Notes: a model not told the origin generated them from the letters alone. DNA of 64,000 nt from Balneolales bacterium ANBcel1 (GCA_029688905.1 JARULB010000004.1:186001-250000), one strand, 5' to 3'. Positions 27,390 to 37,073 are shown, numbered from the stretch's first letter. A program made the numbers and translations.

Positions 27390-28655
27390 TCACACCATAT
27401 CTGCAACCCGGGTTTCCGTCAGCTGCCTCTTCAGGCGCAAAATCCGTGCGGCCGATCGGTCAATCTGTGCTTCGCTGATATGTCCCCGGTCGAGCATCTC
27501 CCTCACCACCCCGAAAAACCGGGCGGCAACCTGCTCATCATACACCATATTATTTCCAAACAGCAGGATGTCAACTCCGGCCTGCAATGCCCGGCGAATC
27601 ACCTCCTCTTCACCGTAGTGATCGGAAATCGCCTTCATCTGCAGGTCGTCGCTCACAATTACTCCGTCGAAGCCGAGTTCATCCCGCAGCATCCCCTGCA
27701 GGATAGCCGGCGACAATGTGGCGGGGTGGTCCGGATCCAGTCCGCGGTGAAACACATGCGTCGTCATGACCATATCACACTGCCCGTTCTGCAAAAGCCG
27801 GCGGTAAGGTATCAGCTCAGCCGCCTGCCAGGTATCGGTGACATCGGTCAGGCCCAGGTGGGTATCATCCCGTGAACTGCCATGACCCGGAAAGTGCTTG
27901 AGCACGGCTCCCACACCCGCCTCCCGGTGTCCGCGCACATACGCTTCGGCGTGCCGTGCCACGATCTCCGGATCATCCGAAAAGCAGCGATTCCGTCCAT
28001 AAATCGCTTTGTTCTCCTTGTTCAGAGCCAGGTCGACACACGGAGCAAAATTGAGGTTGCAGCCGTGCTGTCGCAATACCTCCGCAATTTCGGCGGCGTG
28101 GGAACGGGTCAGCGACGGGTCGTTTTGCGTGCCCAGCTCCCGGTGCGAAAGTGTCTCCGGAAAACCGTATTCGGGCCGCAGACGGTTGACCGTCCCTCCC
28201 TCCTGGTCGATCGCGATAAAAAGCGGAATTGCGGCTTCGGCCGACAGTCCGGCGGTGAGCTCCGAAAGCTGCCGGGGCGAGCGGATATTGCGGCCGGTTG
28301 TCCCGGACTGCACATCATAATCAAACAAAATGACTCCACCGAGGTGATATTCCCGGATGTCGCGCAGGATGACACGTACGGGGTTTGTGGAGTCTGCGGA
28401 TGCTGCCTGATGCGTCGAACCCGGACGCCTGCCCGGATCCGCATCATCGGTGAAGCCCGGGTGTTCCGAGGGTGCGGATGGGGCATTGGCCTGTGTCGGA
28501 GCTGCAGCATCCGTTGCAGATGATGATTTTTCGGCACCGGTTTCCGCGCCGGGAATTACCGTACCCCGAAATCCGACCATCAGCATCTGGCCGATTCTCT
28601 GATCCTGCGTGAGATCTGCAACGTCGGGTACCGGACTGGAGGGTGTTGGAGACAT
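27390..28655 (-). CDS. nagZ: Beta-N-acetylhexosaminidase NagZ (GH3), with disordered insert
   Basis: NagZ removes N-acetylglucosamine from GlcNAc-anhydroMurNAc products in the cytoplasm. Typical motifs are 'IDQEGGTVNRLRP', 'KHFPGHG' (253-259) with the general acid/base dyad Asp264/His266, and 'VSDDLQM' with the nucleophile Asp near 336. There is no signal peptide, in agreement with a cytoplasmic site. An Ala/Ser/Pro/Asp-rich insert of about 58 residues (35-92) splits the first conserved segment 'MLMVGFRG' from 'LGGVILF'. I take the ATG at 28655, with 'DLTQDQRIGQMLMVGF' as the family start; an ATG at 28703 is also possible. Confidence 0.92.
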   Translation of the reverse strand: MSPTPSSPVPDVADLTQDQRIGQMLMVGFRGTVIPGAETGAEKSSSATDAAAPTQANAPSAPSEHPGFTDDADPGRRPGSTHQAASADSTNPVRVILRDIREYHLGGVILFDYDVQSGTTGRNIRSPRQLSELTAGLSAEAAIPLFIAIDQEGGTVNRLRPEYGFPETLSHRELGTQNDPSLTRSHAAEIAEVLRQHGCNLNFAPCVDLALNKENKAIYGRNRCFSDDPEIVARHAEAYVRGHREAGVGAVLKHFPGHGSSRDDTHLGLTDVTDTWQAAELIPYRRLLQNGQCDMVMTTHVFHRGLDPDHPATLSPAILQGMLRDELGFDGVIVSDDLQMKAISDHYGEEEVIRRALQAGVDILLFGNNMVYDEQVAARFFGVVREMLDRGHISEAQIDRSAARILRLKRQLTETRVADMV

Positions 28656-28948
28656 GTTATTTTGGTTTATCAATCCCTGGTAATTCTTGAGCTTCTGCAA
28701 CATTTATAGCCGTGCCGGGCAGCTACGTTAATAAACCTGCTGATCAAGCGCCAGGAGAGTCACCTTCAACAGCGGCGGTTTCTACATTTTCTTGCGGTTT
28801 CCGGTGGTTATGATTACTATGAATAAGAGAGTACACATTAGCATATTATTGCAACAGGAACAACGACAAAGGGGCTACAGGGGACAGGCTCACCGACATT
28901 TTTTGACCCCGCTGATTTATTCCATTCAACCCAAAATCAGAGACCATC

Positions 28949-29821
28949 ATGAGACTAATCATCGTTATTCTCGGTTTTTCTTTCGTCGGCCTTACGGGAT
29001 GCAGTCTGCTCGACACTTCCGACTCCAACGACTCCGGACTGGCCGGTGTGTGGTTTAGAATCGACACCCTTGACACATCACAGCCCGAACCCAAATTGGA
29101 ATTCAGTGGGTCGGAGATTGAGTTGTATGAGGATGCGGAATCAGATGCAGGGACCATGTTCCCCATCGGGATCAACAGTTATACCGGCGAACTGGCAAGG
29201 ATAGACAACCCAAACTATATTACCTTTCCTATCCAGGAAGTGAAAGAGGATTATTTTGTCAGAATTAATCCCTATAACAGACATGGCATGTATGAGACCG
29301 TGCACTATGATATTTCCGCTCATACACTTACACTAAAATTTGATAACGGCTTAACCCGCTCTTACAATCGGGCCCGGTTGGGCTATGCTCCTGTAGATGG
29401 CTATGATTCTCAACTTGGTGTCGATATCAACGGGGTGCCGACTCAACCCACCCAGGTCGTTACACGACCGCCATCAGCATCTGCAAGAATAATTGATCAA
29501 AACGAAAATGAAACGCATTTTGAATTTGGCTCACCATTAGACATCAAAGATAACGCTGAATTTATGATCAATTTCTCATACGATGATGGAACAGACCATT
29601 ATACCATCAGGGAAGGGGACGTAATATATTACTTTCGTGAAGGGCGTGATGAGCATTTTTTTCTTGCTGCCGATGCCGATTCTTCCGGCTACGTGAGGGT
29701 TGATGACTTCGATACCGAAAACAACCGGATCAGCGGATCTTTTGCATTCCGTGCTGTAAGTAGTGACGGCGAACTTCGCACATTCACCGACGGCACGTTT
29801 GATCTGCCGGTTTATGAGTGA
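28949..29821 (+). CDS. Hypothetical lipoprotein
   Basis: A 290-residue protein with a clear lipoprotein signal ('VILGFSFVGLTGCSLLD', modified Cys at 18). The rest is acidic and looks beta-rich, with segments such as 'VWFRIDTLDTSQPEPKLEFSG', 'RARLGYAPVDGYDSQLG' and a C-terminal half opening 'PSASARIIDQNE'. I do not recognise a family or active site. It is divergent from nagZ and convergent with the DUF1460 gene, so it has no operon partner. Confidence 0.75.
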   Translation: MRLIIVILGFSFVGLTGCSLLDTSDSNDSGLAGVWFRIDTLDTSQPEPKLEFSGSEIELYEDAESDAGTMFPIGINSYTGELARIDNPNYITFPIQEVKEDYFVRINPYNRHGMYETVHYDISAHTLTLKFDNGLTRSYNRARLGYAPVDGYDSQLGVDINGVPTQPTQVVTRPPSASARIIDQNENETHFEFGSPLDIKDNAEFMINFSYDDGTDHYTIREGDVIYYFREGRDEHFFLAADADSSGYVRVDDFDTENNRISGSFAFRAVSSDGELRTFTDGTFDLPVYE

Positions 29822-29918
29822 GTACCTTGATGCATTTCGTGCCAATAAACCAGCGGATACCGCCGAAATATCATGACGGCCTGGGCAGGTCACGACAATA
29901 CCGTATTGTCCCGGTTGT

Positions 29919-30812
29919 TCAGGATGGACTCAGCCGTGCGATCACAATCCCTTTGATCGTCTCCTGGCGCCGGACATACTCATAGATCGTCCCGGGATCG
30001 GTGATGACCGACCCGGTGAGGCTCGCATGATAAAAACCGGCACGATCCCCATCCATCAGAACCAGTCCCGTGTGGGAGATGTCCAGTTTGTCGATGGTGG
30101 TCACGAACGCAAGGACATCGCCGCTTTGGAATCGTGATTCGAATTCCGGAATTCGATCGGCGGGAATATAGCGCAGAACGCGGTCGTCCAGCTGCTTCTC
30201 GGTTGCGCGAACCATGCGCCAGTTTCGTTCGTTCTCGGCCAGATGACGATAGCGCTCCCGGTTTTCGGACATAAACCGCACCGGTCCGATGGCGGGCAAG
30301 TCTTCATCCTGGAAAAGCAGTGTGAGCAAGCCCTTGTCATCGTTGGTCATCAGCCAGTCGCTAAAATAATGGAGGCGGCTGCCGTACCCATCCACCCTGC
30401 CCTCACGATACCGGATGGCTTCGAGATGTGACCGGAAATCATCGACCGAAGTGGATCCGCCGAGGGTGGTCATCGCGAGCGCGAGCGCGAGCGCCATTTC
30501 GACATAGATCACGCAGTCGGTTCCATCCAGCGTTACGACCAGCTGCTCCTCGCCTGACTGATCGAGCAGACCGTCGACATAGGGCAGCCCCATCTGCTGT
30601 TCGGCGTAAAAGGAGATCAACGCCGGGACTTCGGTGTCCTGGCGAAACGTGTGCCATCCGCGGTCCAGCCAGTCCGACAGTGTGCTGTCCGGTGAACTCC
30701 CGGTGTGATGATGCCGGATCAGCTTCTTTTCCGGCGTGGCCACAATTCCGCCGGATCCGGTCAACTGACCGGCCGTAAGCAGCAAAATGATTAGATGAAA
30801 AAACATGTGCAA
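29919..30812 (-). CDS. DUF1460 N-acetylmuramoyl-L-alanine amidase-like protein
   Basis: DUF1460 proteins have an NlpC/P60-like cysteine peptidase fold and act on peptidoglycan stem peptides. The 297 residues start with a signal peptide. The probable catalytic Cys is 100 in 'LDGTDCVIYVE', followed by 'YGSRLHYFSDWL' and 'DISHTGLVL', where the His of the active site would lie; all three match the family. An in-frame hexamer repeat in the DNA gives 'ALALALA' next to the Cys helix. It follows the DUF4922 gene by 30 bases and is likely in one operon with it. Confidence 0.87.
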   Translation of the reverse strand: MHMFFHLIILLLTAGQLTGSGGIVATPEKKLIRHHHTGSSPDSTLSDWLDRGWHTFRQDTEVPALISFYAEQQMGLPYVDGLLDQSGEEQLVVTLDGTDCVIYVEMALALALAMTTLGGSTSVDDFRSHLEAIRYREGRVDGYGSRLHYFSDWLMTNDDKGLLTLLFQDEDLPAIGPVRFMSENRERYRHLAENERNWRMVRATEKQLDDRVLRYIPADRIPEFESRFQSGDVLAFVTTIDKLDISHTGLVLMDGDRAGFYHASLTGSVITDPGTIYEYVRRQETIKGIVIARLSPS

Positions 30813-30842
30813 TGGTGAGTGATGAAGATGCTCTGGGGCGGC

Positions 30843-31862
30843 CTACCGGAGGTGCCGGATAATCTGTTCAAAATCTGCCGGATCGATGCTCACCTCCCGG
30901 AACATGGACGACAGCTGCTCCACGGAGACCCGTTCATAATCACCGGCATTCGGAAAAATGCAAACGCCGCCGTATTCGACAGCAGCCGGACTAAAAATCA
31001 TTCTCCGCTCATCTTCAAGATAATAACAATTCGGTCGATGCCTGGAGCGGAGGAAGATAAACACGCGCCATCCGGGAGGATCAAAGGTAACCAGAATATT
31101 CATTTTTGGTTCATCATATACAGCCCATCCGTGATTGCTGCCGGAGTGGCCGCTTTTACCGGCGGCCGCCTTTTTTTGAAGGACAAGGGAGTGATATGCT
31201 TCGTAGATGTCCAAAAAACGGACGTTCAGCGCGTCACGGTTTGGGGAGCTCAGCATCACAAACCGCCGGAGTCCGTCGTCGATTTTGGTCAGTTCCACCC
31301 TTTCGTCAGGCCCGGCAGGAGTGTCTCCATTCTCTGGCGATCCGCTGTGCCGGCGTTCGGCCGCCACGATGCGGGTTCCAAATTGATCCGCCAGCTCTCT
31401 CCAGTTCCGGTCAATGGGTAGAAATCCCCGTTCACCGGCCTGAAAATGGAGGTGGTCGGGTGCCGATGCGCCGCACTGCGGACCATTATAGAGCAGTATT
31501 CCGGCAGATCCGAGGGCTTTGGCAAGATCGAGCATATCCCCGAAAGTGTCGCGGATCAGCTGGGGCTGATGCCGCCGGTGCGGGATGGTCAGATGCCGGT
31601 GAAAAACAGGCCTTGGGTTTGCGAGCAGTTCATACTCCCCGTGGAGTATCGATTTTTGATCCGCTGGCCGGTTCTCCGGACACAAAAAGCATGAACGTTC
31701 GCTGATGGACCTCATATCTACCCGTGCCATGCTGGAGGTGTAGCGTGCCGGGTTGTATTGCACGCGCCAGGGTATGCCATGGATAGTCAGCGTCCGTTCC
31801 CGGACCCGATCCAGGGCTTTATGTTTTCCGTCACCGGGGAAAAAGTCGCTGAAACGTATCAC
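30843..31862 (-). CDS. DUF4922 HIT/GalT-superfamily protein
   Basis: A 339-residue protein of the DUF4922 family, related to histidine-triad nucleotidyltransferases and phosphorylases. The marker is 'YNGPQCGASAPDHLHFQAG' (125-143), with His137 and His139 in the HxH position, plus 'FLCPENRPADQ' and 'VFHRHLTIPHRRHQPQ'. Such enzymes usually transfer a nucleotide to or from a phosphorylated sugar; the substrate here is not known. It is directly upstream of a cell-wall amidase-like gene, close to NamZ, NagZ and a sugar kinase, which hints at an activated amino-sugar substrate (inference). Confidence 0.85.
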   Translation of the reverse strand: MIRFSDFFPGDGKHKALDRVRERTLTIHGIPWRVQYNPARYTSSMARVDMRSISERSCFLCPENRPADQKSILHGEYELLANPRPVFHRHLTIPHRRHQPQLIRDTFGDMLDLAKALGSAGILLYNGPQCGASAPDHLHFQAGERGFLPIDRNWRELADQFGTRIVAAERRHSGSPENGDTPAGPDERVELTKIDDGLRRFVMLSSPNRDALNVRFLDIYEAYHSLVLQKKAAAGKSGHSGSNHGWAVYDEPKMNILVTFDPPGWRVFIFLRSRHRPNCYYLEDERRMIFSPAAVEYGGVCIFPNAGDYERVSVEQLSSMFREVSIDPADFEQIIRHLR

Positions 31863-32041
31863 GTAGCCACCCTTATTGAGCTGATATCAAGGTATCGAAA
31901 CCGATCCTCAACTAAAAGTCAAAAAAAAGTGGCCAAGCACATGAACCGAAGGTCACAAAGTGCTATGATCATGACCGGGCCGGCATCGGGACACACAGGC
32001 GCACTGCCTATAAACAGCACCGGCTCCTTTAAAATCATCTG

Positions 32042-32072
32042 TTGGAATTGGATAAGTATCTGCCTATATTTA
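32042..32072 (+). promoter_or_regulatory. Possible Bacteroidota-type promoter for the ars operon
   Basis: TTGG, a 19-base spacer and TATATTTA resemble the group's -33 TTTG and -7 TAnnTTTG elements with normal spacing. It lies 69 bases before the arsR start. The match to the -7 element is incomplete, and no ArsR operator could be fixed by eye. Confidence 0.35.
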
Positions 32073-32140
32073 TCGGTGCTTTACGATGAATAAATAATAT
32101 ACACGTCTGCATCACCGGCAGAACCATACAAATCCAATCC

Positions 32141-32500
32141 ATGAACATTCCCGACAGCCCTGCGAGTATTTCACCCGGGTTCGATCTGGAGGATCCCTCA
32201 ATCCGGCGCACGGCACAACTGACCAAGGCACTTGGCCACCCCGTCCGCCTGGCAATTCTCCAACTGCTTTGCAATCGTGACACCTGCTTCTGCGGTGACT
32301 TCACCGATGTGCTGCCTCTGGCTCAATCCACCGTCTCCCAACACCTAAAAATGCTGAAGGAATGCGGGCTCATCACCGGTACCAGTCGGGGAGTGCGCAC
32401 CTGCTACTGTCTGGATCCCGATGGCGTCCGCGAACTCCGTCAAACGCTGATCAACCTGGCAAACCGGTTCGAAGTAACCACTCAGGCGGACGGCTGCTGA
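32141..32500 (+). CDS. arsR: ArsR-family repressor (arsenite-responsive)
   Basis: A 119-residue winged-helix repressor that normally leaves DNA when it binds arsenite. The recognition part is 'AQSTVSQHLKMLKECGLI'. Upstream of it, 'CNRDTCFCGDF' carries the closely spaced cysteines typical of the As(III) site of ArsR ('ELCVCDL' type). The gene order arsR-arsM-acr3 fits an arsenic resistance operon, and the regulator is first in it. Confidence 0.92.
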   Translation: MNIPDSPASISPGFDLEDPSIRRTAQLTKALGHPVRLAILQLLCNRDTCFCGDFTDVLPLAQSTVSQHLKMLKECGLITGTSRGVRTCYCLDPDGVRELRQTLINLANRFEVTTQADGC

Positions 32501-32565
32501 CTCCGATGCGAGAAAATACCTCGCCGCTGTGCGATTAAATAATTAACACCCGAATACGTAAACTG

Positions 32566-33414
32566 ATGAATTCCAATCTCGAAGAATCCCAAAAACTAAA
32601 AGCCCTTGTACGGGAAAGATACAGTAACATCGCCGGGAAATCGGAAAAGGGAAAACAGGCTGGCTGCTGCAACCCTTTGCGTTGCAGTGATTCAGGTGCC
32701 GCGGAACAAACCGAAGACGACAACTGTTTCGACATCATGACCGAGTCCTATGACGGGCTCGAAGGCTACCATCCCGATGCCGACCTTAGCCTTGGATGTG
32801 GCATCCCGGTCGAATTTGCCGGGCTAAAGCCGGGTCAGTCCGTTCTGGATCTGGGCTGCGGTGCCGGAAACGACATCTTTGTTGCCCGCTCGATAGCAGG
32901 CGAAACGGGTCACCTGACCGGCCTTGATTTTTCCGGGGCCATGATCCGGAAAGCCCGTGCCAACGCGGAAACATTGGGATACGACAATGTCCGTTTCATT
33001 GACGGTGACATTGAAGAGATGCCGCTGGAGTCAGATACATTCGATGTGGTGCTTTCCAACTGTGTTCTCAACCTGGTACCGGACAAAATGAAGGCGTATT
33101 CCGAAATTTTCCGGGTACTCCGACCGGGCGGGCATTTCAGCATCTCCGATATTGTCATTGAAGGCTCCATACCGGAATCAATCCGGAAAGCGACGGAAGC
33201 TTACGTTGGATGCGTTTCCGGCGCCCTGCAAAAAGAAGAGTACCTGGCGATTGTCGGTGCCAACGGCTTTTCGGACGTGACGGTCCGCAAGGAGCGGGAA
33301 ATTGAAATTCCCCGGGAATGGCTCGTCCGGCAACTCGGCGAAGAGCAGGCCGCAAGTGTGGATCACCAATCCTTTCGCGTGCTCAGTATCACCCTGAATG
33401 GAAACAAACCGTAA
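32566..33414 (+). CDS. arsM: Arsenite S-adenosylmethyltransferase
   Basis: ArsM methylates As(III) using S-adenosylmethionine. The SAM loop is 'VLDLGCGAGNDIFVA'. Cysteines expected to bind arsenic are present: 'LGCGIP' (Cys78), 'LSNCVLNLVPDK' (Cys166) and 'AYVGCVSGAL' (Cys216). The N-terminus has an extra Cys cluster, 'GCCNPLRC'. At 282 residues it is normal for a bacterial ArsM. It starts 65 bases after arsR and precedes the efflux gene by 14 bases, so the operon both methylates and expels arsenite. Confidence 0.95.
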   Translation: MNSNLEESQKLKALVRERYSNIAGKSEKGKQAGCCNPLRCSDSGAAEQTEDDNCFDIMTESYDGLEGYHPDADLSLGCGIPVEFAGLKPGQSVLDLGCGAGNDIFVARSIAGETGHLTGLDFSGAMIRKARANAETLGYDNVRFIDGDIEEMPLESDTFDVVLSNCVLNLVPDKMKAYSEIFRVLRPGGHFSISDIVIEGSIPESIRKATEAYVGCVSGALQKEEYLAIVGANGFSDVTVRKEREIEIPREWLVRQLGEEQAASVDHQSFRVLSITLNGNKP

Positions 33415-33428
33415 ATTAAGTACCCGTT

Positions 33429-34634
33429 ATGTCCCACCCGCCAACAGAAAAAATCAGCAAGAAGATGTCCCTTCTGGACCGCTACCTCACGGTCTGGATT
33501 TTTGCCGCCATGATCATCGGAGTCTTAATCGGCTTCTTCTTCAAGAGGTACGTAGAACTGTTCAATTCGGCTCTCACTGTTGGTGAGCATACCAATTTGT
33601 TGATTGCCGCCGGCCTGATCCTGATGATGTACCCGCCCCTGGCCAAGGTTAAATACGAACTGATGCCGAAGGTTTTCTCTGATGTGAAGATTCTCGGCCT
33701 GTCACTGATCCAAAACTGGCTGATCGGCCCCGTTCTCATGTTCGGGCTTGCCGTCGGGTTTTTTGGTTTTGTCGCACCGGCGCTCTTCGGTCCGGATCCG
33801 CGCTGGGGCTATTACATGGTGGGACTGATCCTGGTCGGCATCGCCCGGTGCATCGCCATGGTGCTGGTTTGGAACCAGCTGGCCAGAGGCAACAGCGAAT
33901 ATGCGGCCGGACTGGTAGCACTGAACAGTGTATTCCAGATCGTTACATTCGGGTTTTATGCATGGGTGTTCATCACGGTGCTGCCGCCATTATTCGGTCT
34001 TGAGGGGCTGGTAGTGGATGTAACCATTGGTGAGATTTTTGCCAGTGTCATGATCTACCTCGGTATTCCGTTTGGGGCCGGAATCCTGAGCAGGGTGATT
34101 CTGGTGCCCCTGAAAGGCCATGCCTGGTACGACAATGTCTTCATCCCAAAGATTTCGCCCATTACACTGATCGCACTGCTCTTCACCATTGTGGTCATGT
34201 TCAGCATGCAGGGCGACCAGATCATCTACCGCCCGCTGGATGTGGTGTGGATAGCCATCCCGCTCACTGCCTATTTCGTGCTCATGTTCCTTATCAGCTT
34301 TTTTATGGCTTCAAGGCTTGGCGCGGACTATAGCCGGAGCACCACTCTGGCCTTCACCGCCTCCGGTAATAACTTCGAACTGGCCATCGCCGTAGCCATC
34401 GCCGTGTTCGGCATTGCATCGCCCATTGCCTTTGCCACGGTAGTCGGTCCACTGGTGGAAGTCCCCGTACTGATCGGACTGGTCCACGTAAGCCTCTATT
34501 TCCTCCGGAAATATTTTGGAGGAGTCGAAAGCAGTGACCACCCGGCGGCTCATGCTGCCGCAGAATCCGCCGAGATCTGTGACACGGCCAAGCAGGTATC
34601 CGGTTCAATAGACCGGACCACAACATCCGAATGA
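33429..34634 (+). CDS. acr3: Arsenite efflux transporter Acr3
   Basis: Acr3 is an inner-membrane carrier of about ten helices that pumps out As(OH)3. The family pattern is present: '[20 protein letters not shown]', '[19 protein letters not shown]', '[35 protein letters not shown]' with the conserved Cys in 'GxxRCxAMV', and '[23 protein letters not shown]' with a conserved Glu. Length (401) is slightly above normal because of a C-terminal tail. It sits between arsM and the unknown gene, overlapping neither. Confidence 0.95.
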   Translation: MSHPPTEKISKKMSLLDRYLTVWIFAAMIIGVLIGFFFKRYVELFNSALTVGEHTNLLIAAGLILMMYPPLAKVKYELMPKVFSDVKILGLSLIQNWLIGPVLMFGLAVGFFGFVAPALFGPDPRWGYYMVGLILVGIARCIAMVLVWNQLARGNSEYAAGLVALNSVFQIVTFGFYAWVFITVLPPLFGLEGLVVDVTIGEIFASVMIYLGIPFGAGILSRVILVPLKGHAWYDNVFIPKISPITLIALLFTIVVMFSMQGDQIIYRPLDVVWIAIPLTAYFVLMFLISFFMASRLGADYSRSTTLAFTASGNNFELAIAVAIAVFGIASPIAFATVVGPLVEVPVLIGLVHVSLYFLRKYFGGVESSDHPAAHAAAESAEICDTAKQVSGSIDRTTTSE

Positions 34635-35282
34635 ATGCGTATAATCCCGGGAATCCTCTTGCTGTCCGGAATCACCGCGTTCGTTTTATACTTCGCTTTG
34701 TGCGCCGATTCCGGTGAAGCTCCCGGTGTGAACGAGAAAGGTATTGTAAATGAGGAGCTGGATCGACTACCACATGAAGTCACGGTGAGAAACCGCAAAA
34801 TCGTGTTCGACAGAAGCTCCGCAAGTCCAAGGCCGCGTGAAGAATATGCCCGGCTTCCGTACGAAATTGTAATCGGCGAGGATGTCAGGCTCATTGAATC
34901 GGATGTGACACTTCTGCCCGGGGAATCTCCGGTCGTATTTATGGAACGGATACTCGCGGATCAGATGCCACCCATGGAGGAGCTCGACGCGTACCCTGAG
35001 TCCATGTACCGGTATTATGTGTCGTTTCATCCGATGGATGAGGATGAAGCAGCGGCGCGCCCGTCTGCCGACCGGCCGGATGCGGACCCGGCTGAGGAGG
35101 GAGTGTCCGCCTATATCCGGGTTATGAATTTTCCTGATGATTCCGTAGGTGGCAGGGAAACGCGCTATGACTTCATTGTATCCGATGGCGGTGATTGGAT
35201 CCTGGTCTGGCAGGGGGAAGGCTCTTTCTGCAGGCGACCGGGTCAGGAGTTCTGGCAGCCCGCAGACCAGTTGTGTCCCTGA
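34635..35282 (+). CDS. Unknown exported protein coupled to acr3
   Basis: A 215-residue protein with an N-terminal hydrophobic segment ('IPGILLLSGITAFVLYFALCAD') that looks like a signal peptide or lipobox-type signal. The rest is acidic and rich in Pro and Asp. The C-terminal part, 'GGDWILVWQGEGSFCRRPGQEFWQ', has two Cys, one at each end of a Trp-containing stretch. I recognise no family. The ATG touches the acr3 stop codon (TGAATG), so it is translationally coupled to the arsenite exporter and probably belongs to the ars operon. A role in arsenic resistance is only inference. Confidence 0.7.
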   Translation: MRIIPGILLLSGITAFVLYFALCADSGEAPGVNEKGIVNEELDRLPHEVTVRNRKIVFDRSSASPRPREEYARLPYEIVIGEDVRLIESDVTLLPGESPVVFMERILADQMPPMEELDAYPESMYRYYVSFHPMDEDEAAARPSADRPDADPAEEGVSAYIRVMNFPDDSVGGRETRYDFIVSDGGDWILVWQGEGSFCRRPGQEFWQPADQLCP

Positions 35283-35777
35283 GACCTTATACTCAATAAT
35301 AGCCTAACTCATTATCAAGCAATCAGATAAAGATACTCCCCGTAAGTGCCATTATACAAATATACACGTAAAAATATACCCGATAAATCAGGGCATGGCT
35401 GGCGGGCCGTTTCTCGAAACGATAGCTGCCCTCGATATACCTGCACCCAGGCCGGCAAGCGATCCAGGAAAAAACTGACTTCAAGTTCGGATCTTTACGG
35501 AATGATCTGCTAAGCGCCAGGACGCGACTATTCCGACAGTAGATTCTCTGCTTCTATCTGTCCATCCATTACGTGTTGAAGATTGTTGTTCAACCGCCCG
35601 GAAGGTTTTACTTTACGTTTCATGGATGTTGTCTATCAGATTTTTAGTTGTCTTTTGTCGGTAGACCAGACCTGACCTTTGAACTGACCTATACAACTTT
35701 TTACACAGATTTAAGGACATCACCATCACGAAGTGCGATAAAAAATTTAAATACATCCAACCAGATAATTGATAAAA
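35283..35777. other. Intergenic, no gene recognised
   Basis: About 495 AT-rich bases between the ars operon and the serine hydrolase gene. Short frames exist on both strands, but none has family features. I see no terminator hairpin with a T-run after the ars operon, nor a repeat. Confidence 0.5.
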
Positions 35778-37073
35778 ATGAATTATTCAGTTTCAGCCAG
35801 TACCTGTTTTGGGATACTGGTTATTATGATGATGGTGACAGCGTGCGGAACAGCTTCCGACGAACAGGAAACGACAGGTGTTAATTCCGGGACTGCTCCT
35901 GTCATCAACGCATCAGCCACCGCACGGATCGACGCTACCCTGCAGCGTTTTGTGGATGCCGGTGACATAGCGGGTATTTCGGCCCTGATTTATGAGGATG
36001 GTGATGAAGTCTATTTCAGCGCTTACGGTATGGCCGACCTTCGCCGGGATATCCCAATGGATCGTCAAACGATCGTCCAGATCTACTCCATGACCAAACC
36101 CATTACCGGCACCGCGCTCATGCAACTTTACGAAAAAGGCGCTTTCGATCTCGATGATCCGGTTTCAATGCACCTTCCCGAATTTGCCGGAATCCAGGTA
36201 TATGCCGGAGAGGATGCGTCCGGAGAACCGATCCTTGAAGATCCGCGACGCGAAATGACCATTCGCGATCTCACCCGTCATACCGCCGGTTTCGCCCCGA
36301 ACTCTCATGAAACCGAAACCGGTCGTATGTTGATGGATGCCAATCCCATGAATTTGGAGCATACGCTGACCGATATGGGAGAACGACTGGCCTCGGTCCC
36401 CCTCGAATATCATCCCGGGGAACGCTGGCTTTACGGTATATCCGTGGACGTTCAGGCTCTGCTCGTAGAACGTTTATCGGGGATCCCGTTCGCTGAGTAT
36501 TTGAATGAACACATTTTGACGCCCCTGGGCATGAATGAAACCCGTTATTTTCTGCCGGAGGGTGATCGCGATCGTTTTTCCGGCATGTATAATCGTGACA
36601 GCGACGATGGCACGCTTACGCAGCAGCCCGATGATATGGCCCTCTATCTAAATGGCCGCCAATGGCCCATGACCCCCGGTGGATACGGCCTGGTCTCTAC
36701 ATTGGATGATTACATGCGGTTTGCCCGTATGCTGCAAAATGAAGGAGAGCTGGACGGCGTACGAGTACTGGATGCCCAAACGGTGCAGCTCATGGCGACC
36801 AATCATTTGTCTGATTCGGTAACCGAGCGGTCATGGCTGCCGACAAAAGGCCAGGTCGGTTTCGGAATCAATTTTGCCGTTCGGGTGGAGCCGCCAGAGT
36901 CGGAGGACGAAAATTTTGGCCATGTCGGCGAATTCTTCTGGGACGGAGCAGCCAGTACGCTTTTTTGGGTCGATCCGAAGAATCAGTTAACGGCCGTCCT
37001 GTTTGTCCAGCTGATGCCTTATGATGAGATCGGGCTGCACAAGGCATTCAGAGATGCTGTATATGGGACATGA
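35778..37073 (+). CDS. Serine beta-lactamase-like hydrolase (class C/S12 type), lipoprotein
   Basis: S12-type enzymes include beta-lactamases, D-peptide hydrolases and esterases. The lipoprotein signal ends 'MMMVTAC' (Cys23). The catalytic SxxK is 'SMTK' (104-107). The second motif is 'YGIS' in 'ERWLYGISVDVQALLVERLSG', and the third (KTG/HxG) is 'FGHVGEFFWDGAASTLFWVDP'. This arrangement is typical of EstB-like 'serine hydrolases' rather than true AmpC. Its stop lies 3 bases from that of the AmpG-like permease on the other strand. Work on wall peptides is possible but unproved. Confidence 0.85.
   Translation: MNYSVSASTCFGILVIMMMVTACGTASDEQETTGVNSGTAPVINASATARIDATLQRFVDAGDIAGISALIYEDGDEVYFSAYGMADLRRDIPMDRQTIVQIYSMTKPITGTALMQLYEKGAFDLDDPVSMHLPEFAGIQVYAGEDASGEPILEDPRREMTIRDLTRHTAGFAPNSHETETGRMLMDANPMNLEHTLTDMGERLASVPLEYHPGERWLYGISVDVQALLVERLSGIPFAEYLNEHILTPLGMNETRYFLPEGDRDRFSGMYNRDSDDGTLTQQPDDMALYLNGRQWPMTPGGYGLVSTLDDYMRFARMLQNEGELDGVRVLDAQTVQLMATNHLSDSVTERSWLPTKGQVGFGINFAVRVEPPESEDENFGHVGEFFWDGAASTLFWVDPKNQLTAVLFVQLMPYDEIGLHKAFRDAVYGT

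Noticed and set aside
35455-35640. Minus-strand frame starting MKRKVKPSGRLNNNLQ, considered as a small gene or transposase remnant
   Set aside because: It stops after 31 residues and resembles no family I can name.
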